From Stenotrophomonas maltophilia (GTDB lineage: Bacteria; Pseudomonadota; Gammaproteobacteria; Xanthomonadales; Xanthomonadaceae), in the NCBI RefSeq assembly GCF_900186865.1, contig NZ_LT906480.1, forward strand, positions 62,001-126,000: a stretch of DNA of 64,000 nucleotides. The letters are read 5' to 3'. The first letter of the stretch is position 1. The number at the start of each line of letters is the position of its first letter. The notes beneath the pieces were generated by a model that was given only the letters and a program-made list of their open reading frames with translations, did not search any database and was not told where the DNA came from. Shown piece after piece: positions 40,779 to 50,465 of the stretch. The position numbers and the translations under genes are program-made.

Positions 40779-41896
40779 GCGGCCACCCTGCGCCGGGCGC
40801 TGCTGGCCATCCAGCGTTCCAGCGCGAACAGCAGCACGACGGCCAGCAACAGCCAAGGCGTGGGCTCACGCAGCGGTGGTGTTGCAGCAGGCAATGCGGT
40901 CCGCTGCGGTGCCTGGTCACGTGCATCGCCCAGGCGCGGGGCCGTAGGCGGCTGCAGCGCCAGCAGCAGGGCACGTGGCAGGCGCGGATCGCGCAGCGCA
41001 GGGTTGCTGGCGGCATTCCAGCCACCCGGCAGCGCCAGCAGATAGCCGTGGCCGATGCGTTGCTGCCACAGCAGCGGTGCGCCCTCGGCATCGCGCAGCA
41101 GGATGCGGGCGCTGGCAGCAGGCTTGCCGGCAGTCATGACACGACCGCCGCCGCGCAGCCACGCCTGCCAGTTCGCCGGCAGTGCATCGCTGCGGCTCCA
41201 CACGCCGATCTCACCGCGCTCCGGCAGGGCATCCGCCGGCAGCGGAGCAAGCGGTGACTGCACGCCCCACGCGCGCTGCAGTGCGTTCAACCAGCGCTGG
41301 GCAGTGGCCGAAGCATCGCTGTGCACGCGCAGGCGCGGCGACGTCGCGGCACTCGGTTGCGCAGTGACCGGCATCGGCTGCGTGTGCCACTGCACGTCGC
41401 GCGACAGCTGCAGGCGGGCACCATCCAGGCCGGGCAGGGGATCGGGAACGTGCACGGTCAATGCGGTGCCGACGGGCAGCTGCGCGTCCAGTTCGCGCAG
41501 CAGGCTGGGCAGGGAGGCGGTGGCTGCAGGGGGTGCCTGATCAATGGCGGGGAAGCCGGGTGCCAGCCAGTGCCAGTTGCCATCCTCGGCCGTTCCACGC
41601 AGGGTCGTAGCATCCAGTCCCGGCGCTACCACGGTCCATGCAGCGGGAGGCGCCGTCGGGCCAGTCAACACAGGTCGTGCCAGCAGCAGGGCCAGTGCGG
41701 CCAGCAACAGCAGGCGCACCAGCAGCAACGGCCAGTCATCGAAGCGGATGCGCTGGCGTGGCCGTATCTGCGCGCGCAGCCAGCGCAGCGCGGCGAAATC
41801 CAGTGGCGTGTACGGATGGCGGCGGGCCAGGTGGATCAGCAGCGGCAGCAACCCTGCGGCGAGCGCGGCCAGGCCGAGCGGGAACAGCAGGGTCAT
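40775..41896 (-). CDS. BatA-like membrane protein (aerotolerance N-terminal domain)
   Basis: 373 residues. The N-terminus is the double-helix BatA anchor: LFPLGLAALAAGLLPLLIHL, RRHPYTPLDFAALRWLR, then WPLLLVRLLLLAALALLLA. The middle resembles a VWA-like fold without a clear MIDAS motif, and it ends with a further helix (PWLLLAVVLLFALERWMA). Family members co-occur with MoxR ATPases and DUF58 proteins, as here. Start and stop overlap adjacent genes by four bases. Confidence 0.85.
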   Translation of the reverse strand: MTLLFPLGLAALAAGLLPLLIHLARRHPYTPLDFAALRWLRAQIRPRQRIRFDDWPLLLVRLLLLAALALLLARPVLTGPTAPPAAWTVVAPGLDATTLRGTAEDGNWHWLAPGFPAIDQAPPAATASLPSLLRELDAQLPVGTALTVHVPDPLPGLDGARLQLSRDVQWHTQPMPVTAQPSAATSPRLRVHSDASATAQRWLNALQRAWGVQSPLAPLPADALPERGEIGVWSRSDALPANWQAWLRGGGRVMTAGKPAASARILLRDAEGAPLLWQQRIGHGYLLALPGGWNAASNPALRDPRLPRALLLALQPPTAPRLGDARDQAPQRTALPAATPPLREPTPWLLLAVVLLFALERWMASSARRRVAA

Positions 41897-42789
41897 GCAT
41901 CGCCCCCACGGCCAAACAGCGCCTGCAGCGCCTGGTCCAGCGGCTGGTCCAGCCAGCCGGTGGCACTGGCAATCCCGTTGGCCTGCAGGCGCGCATGCAA
42001 TGCGCTGCGTGCGTCGGCGAAGCGCTGCAGGTAGTCAGCGCGGATCGCCGCACCATCGCCCAGCAGTTCCTCGCCGGTCTCCGGGTCGCGGAAGCGGTGG
42101 CCGACGTCGAATGGGAAGTCGCGCTCGTCGGCGGTGAGGATCTGCAGCAGTGCCACTTCGCGGCGCGCGCTGGCCAGTTGTTCCAGCAGCACGATGCCGG
42201 CGTCGTCGAAGCCATCACCGATTGCCAGCAGCAGGTCGCCCGGGCGCACGCGCTCCCACAGCGGCCGAAGGCGATCGGCCGCAGGCCAGGCGCCGCGCGC
42301 CTGCAGGGCGTGCAGTTGCAGATGCACGCGATCACGCTGGCGCGCGCCGTTCGCCGCGGGGACCAGCTGCAGGCCATCGCCATTGATTGCCAGCAGGCCG
42401 AAACGGTCACCCTGCTGCAAGGCCAGCTCAATCACGCACGCGGCCACGCCGCGCATATGGTCCAGACGCGAGTGCTGCGGTGCCGCGCGATCCGCCTGAT
42501 TGGCCGAAGCGGTGGCGTCTAGCAGCAGCCAGACCGTGATCGGGCTTTCGCGTTCGGACTCGCGCACGAAGAAGCGGTCCGAGCGTGCATACAGCTTCCA
42601 GTCGATCTGGCGGAGTTCGTCACCAGGCTCATAGGCACGGTACTGGGCGAATTCGAGGCCGGCACCGCGGCTGCGGCTGGCGTGCTGGCCGATGCCACTG
42701 GCACCGCTGGCCAGGCGCGGCCGCAACCGCAGCAGGCGCAGGCGCGCACGCAGTTCCGGCGGCAGGGTCAACGGCGTACCTGCGTTCAC
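41893..42789 (-). CDS. DUF58 domain protein
   Basis: 298 residues. The DUF58 core AYEPGDELRQIDWKLYARSDRFFVRE is followed by VWLLLDATASANQ, a VWA-like strand with a D-x-T/S-x-S type site. Members of this family are thought to be MoxR clients. The GTG at 42789, eight bases after the moxR stop, is preferred; an ATG at 42849 would begin inside moxR in another frame. Tight coupling to moxR and the batA-like gene supports one complex. Confidence 0.87.
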   Translation of the reverse strand: MNAGTPLTLPPELRARLRLLRLRPRLASGASGIGQHASRSRGAGLEFAQYRAYEPGDELRQIDWKLYARSDRFFVRESERESPITVWLLLDATASANQADRAAPQHSRLDHMRGVAACVIELALQQGDRFGLLAINGDGLQLVPAANGARQRDRVHLQLHALQARGAWPAADRLRPLWERVRPGDLLLAIGDGFDDAGIVLLEQLASARREVALLQILTADERDFPFDVGHRFRDPETGEELLGDGAAIRADYLQRFADARSALHARLQANGIASATGWLDQPLDQALQALFGRGGDA

Positions 42790-42796
42790 GCGTGGC

Positions 42797-43780
<984 letters not shown>

Positions 43781-43796
43781 GGGCGTGCAGGTCCTA

Positions 43797-44504
43797 TCAG
43801 TTGTTCAACGCGTACATCACGATGTTGACGCCGAAGCGGGTGTTGTCTTCGGCCAGGAAGCGCTTGTTGCGCCAGTCGTAGTCCCACTCGCAGCCGTAGT
43901 CCTTGTTGCTGTACAGCAGGCCCAGGCGGCCGTCGACCTCGATGCCCTTCAGGTAGTCGTGCACCAGGTCGTCGCCCCAGCCGTTGAGTTCGAAGCTGGT
44001 GGCAGGCGGGCCATCCGGGAAGCGGAAGAAACTGCGGTACAGCGGGTGGCTGTTGGGCAGCTTCTGCAATGCCCTGGGCCCGAACAGGCGACCCATCTGC
44101 GCCTCGAACGAGGTAGCGAACAGGCCGTCGATATCGTGGTTGCAGTCGTCGACGAAGACGAAGCCGCCATTGCGCACGTAGCGCACGAAGTTCTGCCGCT
44201 CGGCGGCGTTGAACTCCACCAGCGTGTGCCCGGCCAGGTAGCAGAACGGCCCTTCCAGCATGCGTGGGTCGGCCAGCGCCACCACGTGTTCCTGCGGGTC
44301 GACGCGCAGCGAGGTGTAGTCGATCAGCGAGGTGATCAGGTTGGACGGCATGCGCGCGTCCACGTCCCAGTCACCGGAGTCGTACTGAAGGCGGGTGAAC
44401 CAGAAGTCGTAGCGCGAACTGCGCGGGCCTGCCTGTGCCGAGGCTGGCAGCGCCGCCGCCGAAGCGGCAGCGGCCAACCAGCGCAGGCAGGCCCGGCGAT
44501 CCAT
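43797..44504 (-). CDS. DUF4159 domain protein with Tat-like signal
   Basis: 235 residues. The N-terminus MDRRACLRWLAAAASAAALP is a twin-arginine-like signal (RRxxL) followed by a cleavage region ASAQA. The mature domain has DUF4159 features: YDFWFTRLQYDSGDWDV, GGFVFVDDCNHDIDGLF, HPLYRSFFRF, and WEWDYDWRNK-like CEWDYDWRNKRF. Its ATG shares one base with the stop of the PmbA-like gene. Predicted periplasmic partner of the MoxR cluster. Confidence 0.88.
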   Translation of the reverse strand: MDRRACLRWLAAAASAAALPASAQAGPRSSRYDFWFTRLQYDSGDWDVDARMPSNLITSLIDYTSLRVDPQEHVVALADPRMLEGPFCYLAGHTLVEFNAAERQNFVRYVRNGGFVFVDDCNHDIDGLFATSFEAQMGRLFGPRALQKLPNSHPLYRSFFRFPDGPPATSFELNGWGDDLVHDYLKGIEVDGRLGLLYSNKDYGCEWDYDWRNKRFLAEDNTRFGVNIVMYALNN

Positions 44505-45838
44505 CAGACCGCGTCGGACAGCGAAGTGAAGGTGAAATCGCGCAGCTTCATCGGCGGGATCATCATCACGTAGCTGGATTCATCACCGGCCACGCGCACC
44601 GGCTTGCCCAGCTCTTCGATGTTGTTGAGCATGATCACCGGCGATTCGTTGAAGCGGAAGTTCTTCACCGGATGCTTGATCTGGCCGTTCTCGATGTAGA
44701 AGGTGCCGTCGCGGGTCAGGCCGGTCAGCAGCACGGTCTGCGGATCGACCATGCGGATGTACCAGGTGCGGGTGACCAGGATGCCCTTCTGGGTGCCGCG
44801 AACCAGTTCGGCGGTGCTCTTGTCGCCACCGCTCATCAGCAGGTTGCCCGGCGACGCCTTGGCGGTCTTGCCCTGCTTCTGCGCCCAGAAGCGCGAGTAG
44901 TCCAGGTTGGCGATCCTGCCGTTCTCGATGATGGCCATGCGCTCGCGGGGCAGGCCCTCGTTGTCCCAGGGCAGCACCGGTGCGTCCGGGTGCCACGGGT
45001 CGGCGATCATGGTCACGCGCGGGTCGTAGACCTGCTCGCCCAGCTTGTTGCCGCCGCCCTTCTTGGACAGGAAGCTGCGGCCTTCATCGGCCGAGCGTGC
45101 GCTGAAGAAGTTCATCATGAAGCTGATCAGGCCGGCCGCCGCAGCCGGCTCCAGGATCACCGTGTACTTGCCCGGTTCCAGCGCTTTGGCTTCGGCCGAT
45201 TCGGTGGCCTTGCGCATGGCGATGCGGATGTCCTGGTCCACCTTGAAGTCAGCGGCGTCCTTCAGGTTGCGGCCGACCCAGCCCGAACCACGGCCATCCT
45301 CGGTGCGCACGGTGCAGGTGTAATTGAAGTTGGTGGTGCGCTGGTAGGCGAAGTTGCCGTTGCTGTTGGCGGTGGCCTGGAAGCCCTGGCCGTCTTCGAG
45401 GAAGCCGGCGGCGATCAGGCCATGGCCACGGCACGGCGCGATTGAATCTGCGGCAACCTTGGCACGGAAAGCCGGATCGATCGCGGCAGTGGATTCACTG
45501 AAGGTTGGGCTGGCGCGGTAGGTCTGCTTGCCGATGGCCGGCATGAACTCCGGGTTTTCCGGGGCCAGGCGGGCCAGGTCTTCGGCACGGCGCACCACGC
45601 GTTCCAGCGCGGCATCGTCGAACTCGTTGATCGAGGCCGTGCCGACGCGCTTGCCGAAGGCAACGGTGACCGCCAGTTCGGTGTTGTCGACGATGCCGCT
45701 GGTGGAGACATTGTTCAGTGCGAAACGGATGTTGCCGTCGATCGCGCCGGCCAGCACGGCGGTGCATTCGTCGGCCTTGGACAGGGCGATGACCTTGTCG
45801 AGGATGGCCTTGGCCTGGGCTTCGGTGAAGATACTCAT
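44504..45838 (-). CDS. TldE/PmbA family protein
   Basis: 444 residues, the length of PmbA/TldE. It lacks HExxxH, as TldE does, and is expected to pair with a TldD subunit to form the active metallopeptidase. Features: STSGIVDNTELAVTVAFGKRVGTAS, the N-terminal fold, and the C-terminal GTFYIENGQIKHPVKNFRFNE. AGGAG lies upstream of the ATG. No signal peptide is visible, unlike the two TldD genes just upstream. Confidence 0.9.
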   Translation of the reverse strand: MSIFTEAQAKAILDKVIALSKADECTAVLAGAIDGNIRFALNNVSTSGIVDNTELAVTVAFGKRVGTASINEFDDAALERVVRRAEDLARLAPENPEFMPAIGKQTYRASPTFSESTAAIDPAFRAKVAADSIAPCRGHGLIAAGFLEDGQGFQATANSNGNFAYQRTTNFNYTCTVRTEDGRGSGWVGRNLKDAADFKVDQDIRIAMRKATESAEAKALEPGKYTVILEPAAAAGLISFMMNFFSARSADEGRSFLSKKGGGNKLGEQVYDPRVTMIADPWHPDAPVLPWDNEGLPRERMAIIENGRIANLDYSRFWAQKQGKTAKASPGNLLMSGGDKSTAELVRGTQKGILVTRTWYIRMVDPQTVLLTGLTRDGTFYIENGQIKHPVKNFRFNESPVIMLNNIEELGKPVRVAGDESSYVMMIPPMKLRDFTFTSLSDAV

Positions 45839-45859
45839 GGTGTAAGGGCTCCTGACCGA

Positions 45860-47494
45860 TCAGCCGAGGCTGCGTGCGGTGTTGATGACGTTGATGCCGT
45901 TGAAGCGCGCGGTGGACGAACCGTGCGAGACCGCCGAGACCTGGCCCGGCTGGCCCTTGCCGTCGAAGAACGAACCGCCCAGGCGGTAGTCGCGCTCGTC
46001 GGCCACGGCGGTGCAGGCGTTCCAGAACTCCGGCGTGCGGATCTGGTAGGCCACGTCTTCCAGCATGCGGGTGATCTGGCCGTTCTTGATCTCGTAGAAC
46101 AACTGGCCGCCGAACTGCGCGTTGTAGCGCTGCTGGTCGATCGAGAACGAACCATCACCGATGATGTAGATGCCGTTCTCCACGTCCTTGATCAGGTCCG
46201 GCACGCTCAATGGCTTCTTGCCCGGTGCCATCGACACGTTGGCCATGCGCTGGAACTGCACGCTGGACCACGAGTCGGCATAGCAGCAGCCGTCGGATTC
46301 GGTCTTGCCGAGGATGTGGGCCTGGTCGCGGATGGTCTGGTAGTCCACCAGCTTGCCGTTGCTGATCAGGTCCCAGCGCTTGCACTTCACGCCTTCATCG
46401 TCGTACGCCACTGCGCCGAGGCTGCCCGGCTGGGTCTTGTCGGCGAAGATGTTGACCAGCTCGCTGCCGTACTGGAAATGCTGTTCGCGCTTGTCCAGGG
46501 TGGCGAAGCTGGTGCCGGCGTAGTTGGCTTCGTAGCCGAGCACGCGGTCCAGTTCCAGCGGATGGCCGATCGATTCGTGGATGGTCAGCCAGGTATGCGA
46601 CGGGTCGAGCACCAGGTCGTACTTGCCCGGCTTCACCGACGGTGCCTTCAGCTTTTCCTGCGCCTGCCTGGCAGCGGCGATGGCGTCTTCCTTCATGTCG
46701 TAGGAAGAACTGTAGTTGACCACGCCATTGGGGCCGACCACCTTGCCTGCGGCGGCGCCATCCAGGTACTCGTAGCCCAGGCCCATCGGCGAGGACAGGC
46801 CCGAACGGGTGCGGAACTTGCCGCTGGACTTGTCGATGGCGGTGACCGTCATCGGCGCCCAGATACGGTGCACGTCCTGGTCGATGTAGGAGCCGTCGGT
46901 GGAGGCAAAGTACTTCTGCTCGTTGACCAGGAACAGCATCGAGTTGACGAAGCTGGCACCGGCGCCCATTGCGGCGGCGTTGACGTCCAGCAGCAGGCCG
47001 ACCTTGTCCTTGATCGGCACCTCCATCGCATTCTTGCGGATCGGCGTGCGCCAGCTCACCTCACCGACGCCCGGCGCCTTGGCCAGCTGCACCGGCGCGG
47101 TCTGCACGCCGGCATTGGCCTTGGCGATCGCCGCCGCCTGCTGCGCGGCCTTGGCCACATCGGCCGTACCCAGCGCATTGGTGGCGGCAAAGCCCCAGGC
47201 ACCGTTGACGATCACGCGGATGCCCACGCCGGTGGACTCGGTGTTCACCACGTTCTGCACCTTGTCCTCGCGGGTGATCACGAACTGCCGCAGGTAGCGG
47301 CCGATGCGCACGTCGCAGTAGGTGGCACCGGCCTGGCGGGCGGCGGCCAGCGCCGCATCGGCCAGGCGCTTCTTCAGCCCCAGGTCCAGCGAGCTCTGCA
47401 GCTGTTCGGCGGCGATCACCTTGCCGAAGAAGGAGGGCACGATCAGCCCGCCCGCGGTAAGCCCGGTCAGGGCCAGGAAGTCACGTCTTTGCAA
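45860..47494 (-). CDS. TldD family metallopeptidase with Tat-like signal (paralogue 1)
   Basis: 544 residues. The N-terminus MQRRDFLALTGLTAGGL is a twin-arginine motif (RRDFL) followed by a hydrophobic stretch. HESIGHPLELDRVLGYEANYAG (about residue 305) carries the HExxxH zinc site of TldD. The C-terminal FDGKGQPGQVSAVSHGSS is a family block. The start is TTG at 47494, with GGAGAG upstream. It shares most residues with the neighbour at 47525-49156; the DNA near both 3' ends is almost identical. Zinc-dependent cleavage of peptides with the PmbA-like subunit is inferred. Confidence 0.88.
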   Translation of the reverse strand: MQRRDFLALTGLTAGGLIVPSFFGKVIAAEQLQSSLDLGLKKRLADAALAAARQAGATYCDVRIGRYLRQFVITREDKVQNVVNTESTGVGIRVIVNGAWGFAATNALGTADVAKAAQQAAAIAKANAGVQTAPVQLAKAPGVGEVSWRTPIRKNAMEVPIKDKVGLLLDVNAAAMGAGASFVNSMLFLVNEQKYFASTDGSYIDQDVHRIWAPMTVTAIDKSSGKFRTRSGLSSPMGLGYEYLDGAAAGKVVGPNGVVNYSSSYDMKEDAIAAARQAQEKLKAPSVKPGKYDLVLDPSHTWLTIHESIGHPLELDRVLGYEANYAGTSFATLDKREQHFQYGSELVNIFADKTQPGSLGAVAYDDEGVKCKRWDLISNGKLVDYQTIRDQAHILGKTESDGCCYADSWSSVQFQRMANVSMAPGKKPLSVPDLIKDVENGIYIIGDGSFSIDQQRYNAQFGGQLFYEIKNGQITRMLEDVAYQIRTPEFWNACTAVADERDYRLGGSFFDGKGQPGQVSAVSHGSSTARFNGINVINTARSLG

Positions 47495-47524
47495 GGCTGC
47501 TCTCCATGTCGAAGGATGGGTGGC

Positions 47525-49156
47525 TCAAGCGCCGAGACTGCGCGCGGTGTTGATGATGTTGATGCCGTTGAAGCGGGTGGTGGACGAACCGTGCGAGACC
47601 GCCGAGACCTGGCCGGGCTGGCCCTTGCCGTCGAAGAACGAACCGCCCAGGCGGAAGTCGCGTTCATCGCAGATGGCGGTGCAGGCATTCCAGAATTCCG
47701 GCGTTCGGATCTGGTAGGCCGCATCCTCGACCATGCCCGCGATCTTTCCGTCCTTGATCTGGTAGTACAGCTGGCCGCCGAACTGTGCGTTGTAGCGCTG
47801 CTGGTCGATCGAATACGAACCGCGGCCGTGGATCCAGATGCCGTTCTCCACGTCCTTGATCATGTCCTCGACGCTGAGCGGCTGCTTGCCCGGTGCCAGT
47901 GAGACATTGGCCATGCGCTGGAACTGCACGCTGGACCAGGAATCGGCATAGCTGCAGCCATGCGATGCATCGCGGCCGAGGATATGGGCCTCGTCGCGGG
48001 TGGCCTGGTAGTCAACCAGGATGCCGTCGCGCACCAGGTCCCAACGCTGCGTCTTCACCCCTTCATCGTCGTAGCCGACGGCGCCGAGGCTGCCCGGCTG
48101 GGTCTTGTCGGCGAAGAAGGTGACGATGTCGCTGCCCCAGCGGAAACCCGCATCGCGCTTGTCCAGGGTGGCGAAGCTGGTGCCGGCGTAGTTGGCTTCG
48201 TAGCCGAGCACGCGGTCCAGCTCCAGCGGGTGGCCGACGTTCTCGTGGATGGTCAGGAACAGGTTGGACGGGTCCAGCACCAGGTCGTACTTGCCGGGCT
48301 TTACCGACGGCGCCTTCAGCTTCTCGCGCGCGTGGCGGGCGGCCGCGATGGCGTCCTCGACCGGGTCGTAGGAATCGCGGTAAGCGGTGATGCCACCGGG
48401 CAGCTGCACCTTGCCACTCGCATCGCCATCGAGGAACTCGTAGCCCATGCCCATCGGCGAGGACAGGCCAGCGCGGGTACGGAACCTGCCGCTGGCCTTG
48501 TCGATGGCGGTGGTGGTGAACGGCAGCCAGATGCGGTGGATGTCCTGGTCGATGAACGAGCCGTCGCTGGAGGCGAAGTACTTCTGTTCGTTGACCAGGA
48601 ACAGGGTGGAATTGATGTAGTCGGCACCCGCATTCAGCGCGGCGGCGTTGAGCGCCAGCAGCAGTTCGACCTTGTCCTGGATCGGCACCGCCATTGCGTT
48701 CCTGCGGATCGGGGTCTTCCAGCGCACCTCGCCGACCGACGGCGTCGGCGCCAGCTGCACCGGCCGGGTCTTGATGCTGGCGTTGGCGCGTGCGATTGCG
48801 GCCGCCTGCTCGACTGCGGCGCGCACGGCGGCCTCGGTCTGCTGATGGGTGGCGGCGAAGCCCCAGGCGCCGTTGACGATCACGCGCACGCCCACGCCGG
48901 ACGACTCGCGGTTGGTCACATTGCCGACCTGGTGTTCGCGGGTGATGACCGACTGGTTGAGATAGCGGCCGATGCGGACATCGCAGTAGCTGGCCTTGGC
49001 GGTGCGCGCGGCGGCCAGCGCCACGTCCGCCAGGCGCCTGCGCTGGGCGGTATCGACCGGGGCGAGCAGCTGCTCGACGGCGATGGCACGGGAATGCGGC
49101 AGCAGCAGGCCCGCCAGGCCCAGACCGGAAAAAGCCAGGAACTCACGTCGTTGCAC
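47525..49156 (-). CDS. TldD family metallopeptidase with Tat-like signal (paralogue 2)
   Basis: 543 residues, first gene of the nine-gene operon. The N-terminus MQRREFLAFSGLGLAGLLLP is again a twin-arginine-type signal. HENVGHPLELD gives HExxxH at about residue 303. The GTG start is preceded by AGAGAG. It is co-linear with paralogue 1 over the whole length without gaps of note, so this is a recent tandem duplication. Both keep the zinc motif and look functional. Confidence 0.88.
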   Translation of the reverse strand: MQRREFLAFSGLGLAGLLLPHSRAIAVEQLLAPVDTAQRRRLADVALAAARTAKASYCDVRIGRYLNQSVITREHQVGNVTNRESSGVGVRVIVNGAWGFAATHQQTEAAVRAAVEQAAAIARANASIKTRPVQLAPTPSVGEVRWKTPIRRNAMAVPIQDKVELLLALNAAALNAGADYINSTLFLVNEQKYFASSDGSFIDQDIHRIWLPFTTTAIDKASGRFRTRAGLSSPMGMGYEFLDGDASGKVQLPGGITAYRDSYDPVEDAIAAARHAREKLKAPSVKPGKYDLVLDPSNLFLTIHENVGHPLELDRVLGYEANYAGTSFATLDKRDAGFRWGSDIVTFFADKTQPGSLGAVGYDDEGVKTQRWDLVRDGILVDYQATRDEAHILGRDASHGCSYADSWSSVQFQRMANVSLAPGKQPLSVEDMIKDVENGIWIHGRGSYSIDQQRYNAQFGGQLYYQIKDGKIAGMVEDAAYQIRTPEFWNACTAICDERDFRLGGSFFDGKGQPGQVSAVSHGSSTTRFNGINIINTARSLGA

Positions 49157-49265
49157 AGCGTTTCTCTCTCTCGCTTGCGTGCGGTTGGCAATGGGCCGGA
49201 CCGATCACGTCAACTCCTCGACTTTCGCCAGCGCGGGGCGTGGGGACAAGTGACTGCAGTCATGG

Positions 49266-49466
49266 TTGGGGGTGTTTCGGCAGGGCTGCGCCCTGCACCT
49301 GCTCAGAGCAACGGCAACGGCCAAAGCCAGAGCCAGAGCGGCATTCCGTGGGATGGCGGGGCGGTGTGGGTGGGCAGGACACGCCGTAAACCCGTCCCTG
49401 GGGGCTCGATGGCGCCATCCATGGCGCCAACGGTCCTGCCCACCCACACCGCCCCACCTCTGACAG
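49266..49466 (-). repeat. structured intergenic repeat element, copy C
   Basis: The 694-base gap between 49157 and 49850 contains no gene. Copy C has perfect 23-bp outer arms (49358-49380 with 49433-49455) and an inner stem TGGCGCCAT-CC-ATGGCGCCA (49410-49429). The linkers match copy A (ACACGCCGTAAACCCGTCC; GGGGGCTCG) although the stem sequences differ. Its 3' module (49266-49357) ends in a GCAGGG/CCCTGC hairpin at about 49280-49297 and is closely similar, in inverse orientation, to that of copy D. Confidence 0.85.
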
Positions 49467-49487
49467 CTGGCCGGTGGCTGTTGGTGG

Positions 49488-49508
49488 GTGCCGACCGTTG
49501 GTCGGCAC
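49488..49508. repeat. SMAG-like hairpin without GTAG
   Basis: GTGCCGACC (49488-49496) pairs with GGTCGGCAC (49500-49508). The stem resembles SMAG subfamilies but the 5' GTAG has become GGTG. It lies between copies C and D. Confidence 0.6.
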
Positions 49509-49534
49509 ATCTGTCAGATATCGAATGAAATTCG

Positions 49535-49575
49535 GGGGTCAGATCCGTTTTCCTGCGGAAAACGAATCTGACCCC
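49535..49575. repeat. GGGGTCAGA-type palindromic repeat
   Basis: GGGGTCAGATCCGTTTTCC, loop TGC, then GGAAAACGAATCTGACCCC: a nearly perfect 19-bp stem with one mismatch. It shares its ends with the repeat at 36764-36805 but has a different inner stem. Confidence 0.8.
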
Positions 49576-49596
49576 AAGAGTGTTTCCGACAGATCG

Positions 49597-49810
49597 CGGC
49601 CAACTGTCGAAGGCGGGTGGGTCCGGTTGAGGGGGCGTGAGCCGCATGGATGCGGCGACCGAGCTTACATGGACGTACTTGCAGCGTCCCCCTCAATCGG
49701 ACCCACCCCGCCATCCCACGGAAAGCCCGCTTTTGAATTTGACGTGGCTGTTGCCGTTGCTGTGGCTTGAAGCAGGTGCAGGGCTGCAAGCCCTGCCGAG
49801 CAACACCCCC
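49597..49810 (+). repeat. structured intergenic repeat element, copy D
   Basis: Outer arms (about 49612-49636 and 49686-49712) pair over ~25 bp with one indel and one wobble. The inner stem is GCCGCAT-GG-ATGCGGC, followed by GACCGAGCTTACA and GTACTTGCAGCG as in copy B. The 3' module (GCCATCCCACGGAA, GTTGCCGTTGCT, GCAGGTGCAGGGC, ACACCCCC) repeats that of copy C in inverse order on the other strand. It ends ~40 bases before the DUF938 gene, so it may be in that gene's leader. Confidence 0.82.
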
Positions 49811-49850
49811 TCGTGCACAATGGGGCCGACCCCGCCCGGACCCCGTCCTG

Positions 49851-50465
49851 ATGTCGAGCAAGCCGTATTCAGAAGCCTGCGAGCGCAACCGCGAACCCAT
49901 CGCCACCGCACTCGACCCGTGGATGGGCGACCGCCATCGGGTGCTGGAGATCGGCAGTGGCACCGGCCAGCATGCGGCCTTCTTCGCCGAGCGCTGGCCG
50001 TGGCTGCGTTGGCAGCCCAGCGATCACCCGGACCATCTGCCCGGCATCGAGGCCTGGCGCGCCGAGGCGGCGCTGCTGAACCTGCTGCCGCCGGCGGCGC
50101 TGCAGGTGGAACTGCCACCGGCGCCCGGGCTCAGCGTGCCACAGGGCAGCACGTTCGATGCGGCGTTCACTGCCAATACCCTGCACATCATGGGCTGGGA
50201 GCACGTGCAGGCGTTGTTTGCCGCGCTGCCGCCGCTGCTGCGCCACGGTGCGCTGCTGGCGGTCTACGGCCCGTTCAACTACGGCGGCCGCTACACCAGC
50301 GACAGCAACGCGCAGTTCGATGCGTGGCTGAAGGCACGTGACCCGCGCAGCGGCATACGCGATGTGGAAGCCGTGCAGGCGCTGGCCGAGGACAACGGCT
50401 TCACCCGCCTGCGCGACGTGGCGATGCCGGCCAACAACCGCCTCCTGCTGTGGCGGTTGGGGTGA
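49851..50465 (+). CDS. DUF938 family SAM-dependent methyltransferase
   Basis: 204 residues. KPYSEACERNREPIATAL is the DUF938 N-terminus. VLEIGSGTGQHAAFFAERWP is the SAM-binding motif I, followed by WQPSDHP and FDAAFTANTLHIMGW. The substrate is unknown. ATG 49851 is chosen because the family starts with a residue pattern close to MSSKPYSEAC. Its stop abuts that of convergent hipA with no gap. Confidence 0.87.
   Translation: MSSKPYSEACERNREPIATALDPWMGDRHRVLEIGSGTGQHAAFFAERWPWLRWQPSDHPDHLPGIEAWRAEAALLNLLPPAALQVELPPAPGLSVPQGSTFDAAFTANTLHIMGWEHVQALFAALPPLLRHGALLAVYGPFNYGGRYTSDSNAQFDAWLKARDPRSGIRDVEAVQALAEDNGFTRLRDVAMPANNRLLLWRLG

Noticed and set aside
49637..50341. Open frame beginning MSRMDAATEL in copy D
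   Set aside because: Begins in the inner stem of the repeat and then runs in the wrong frame through the DUF938 gene; an analogous start occurs in copy B.
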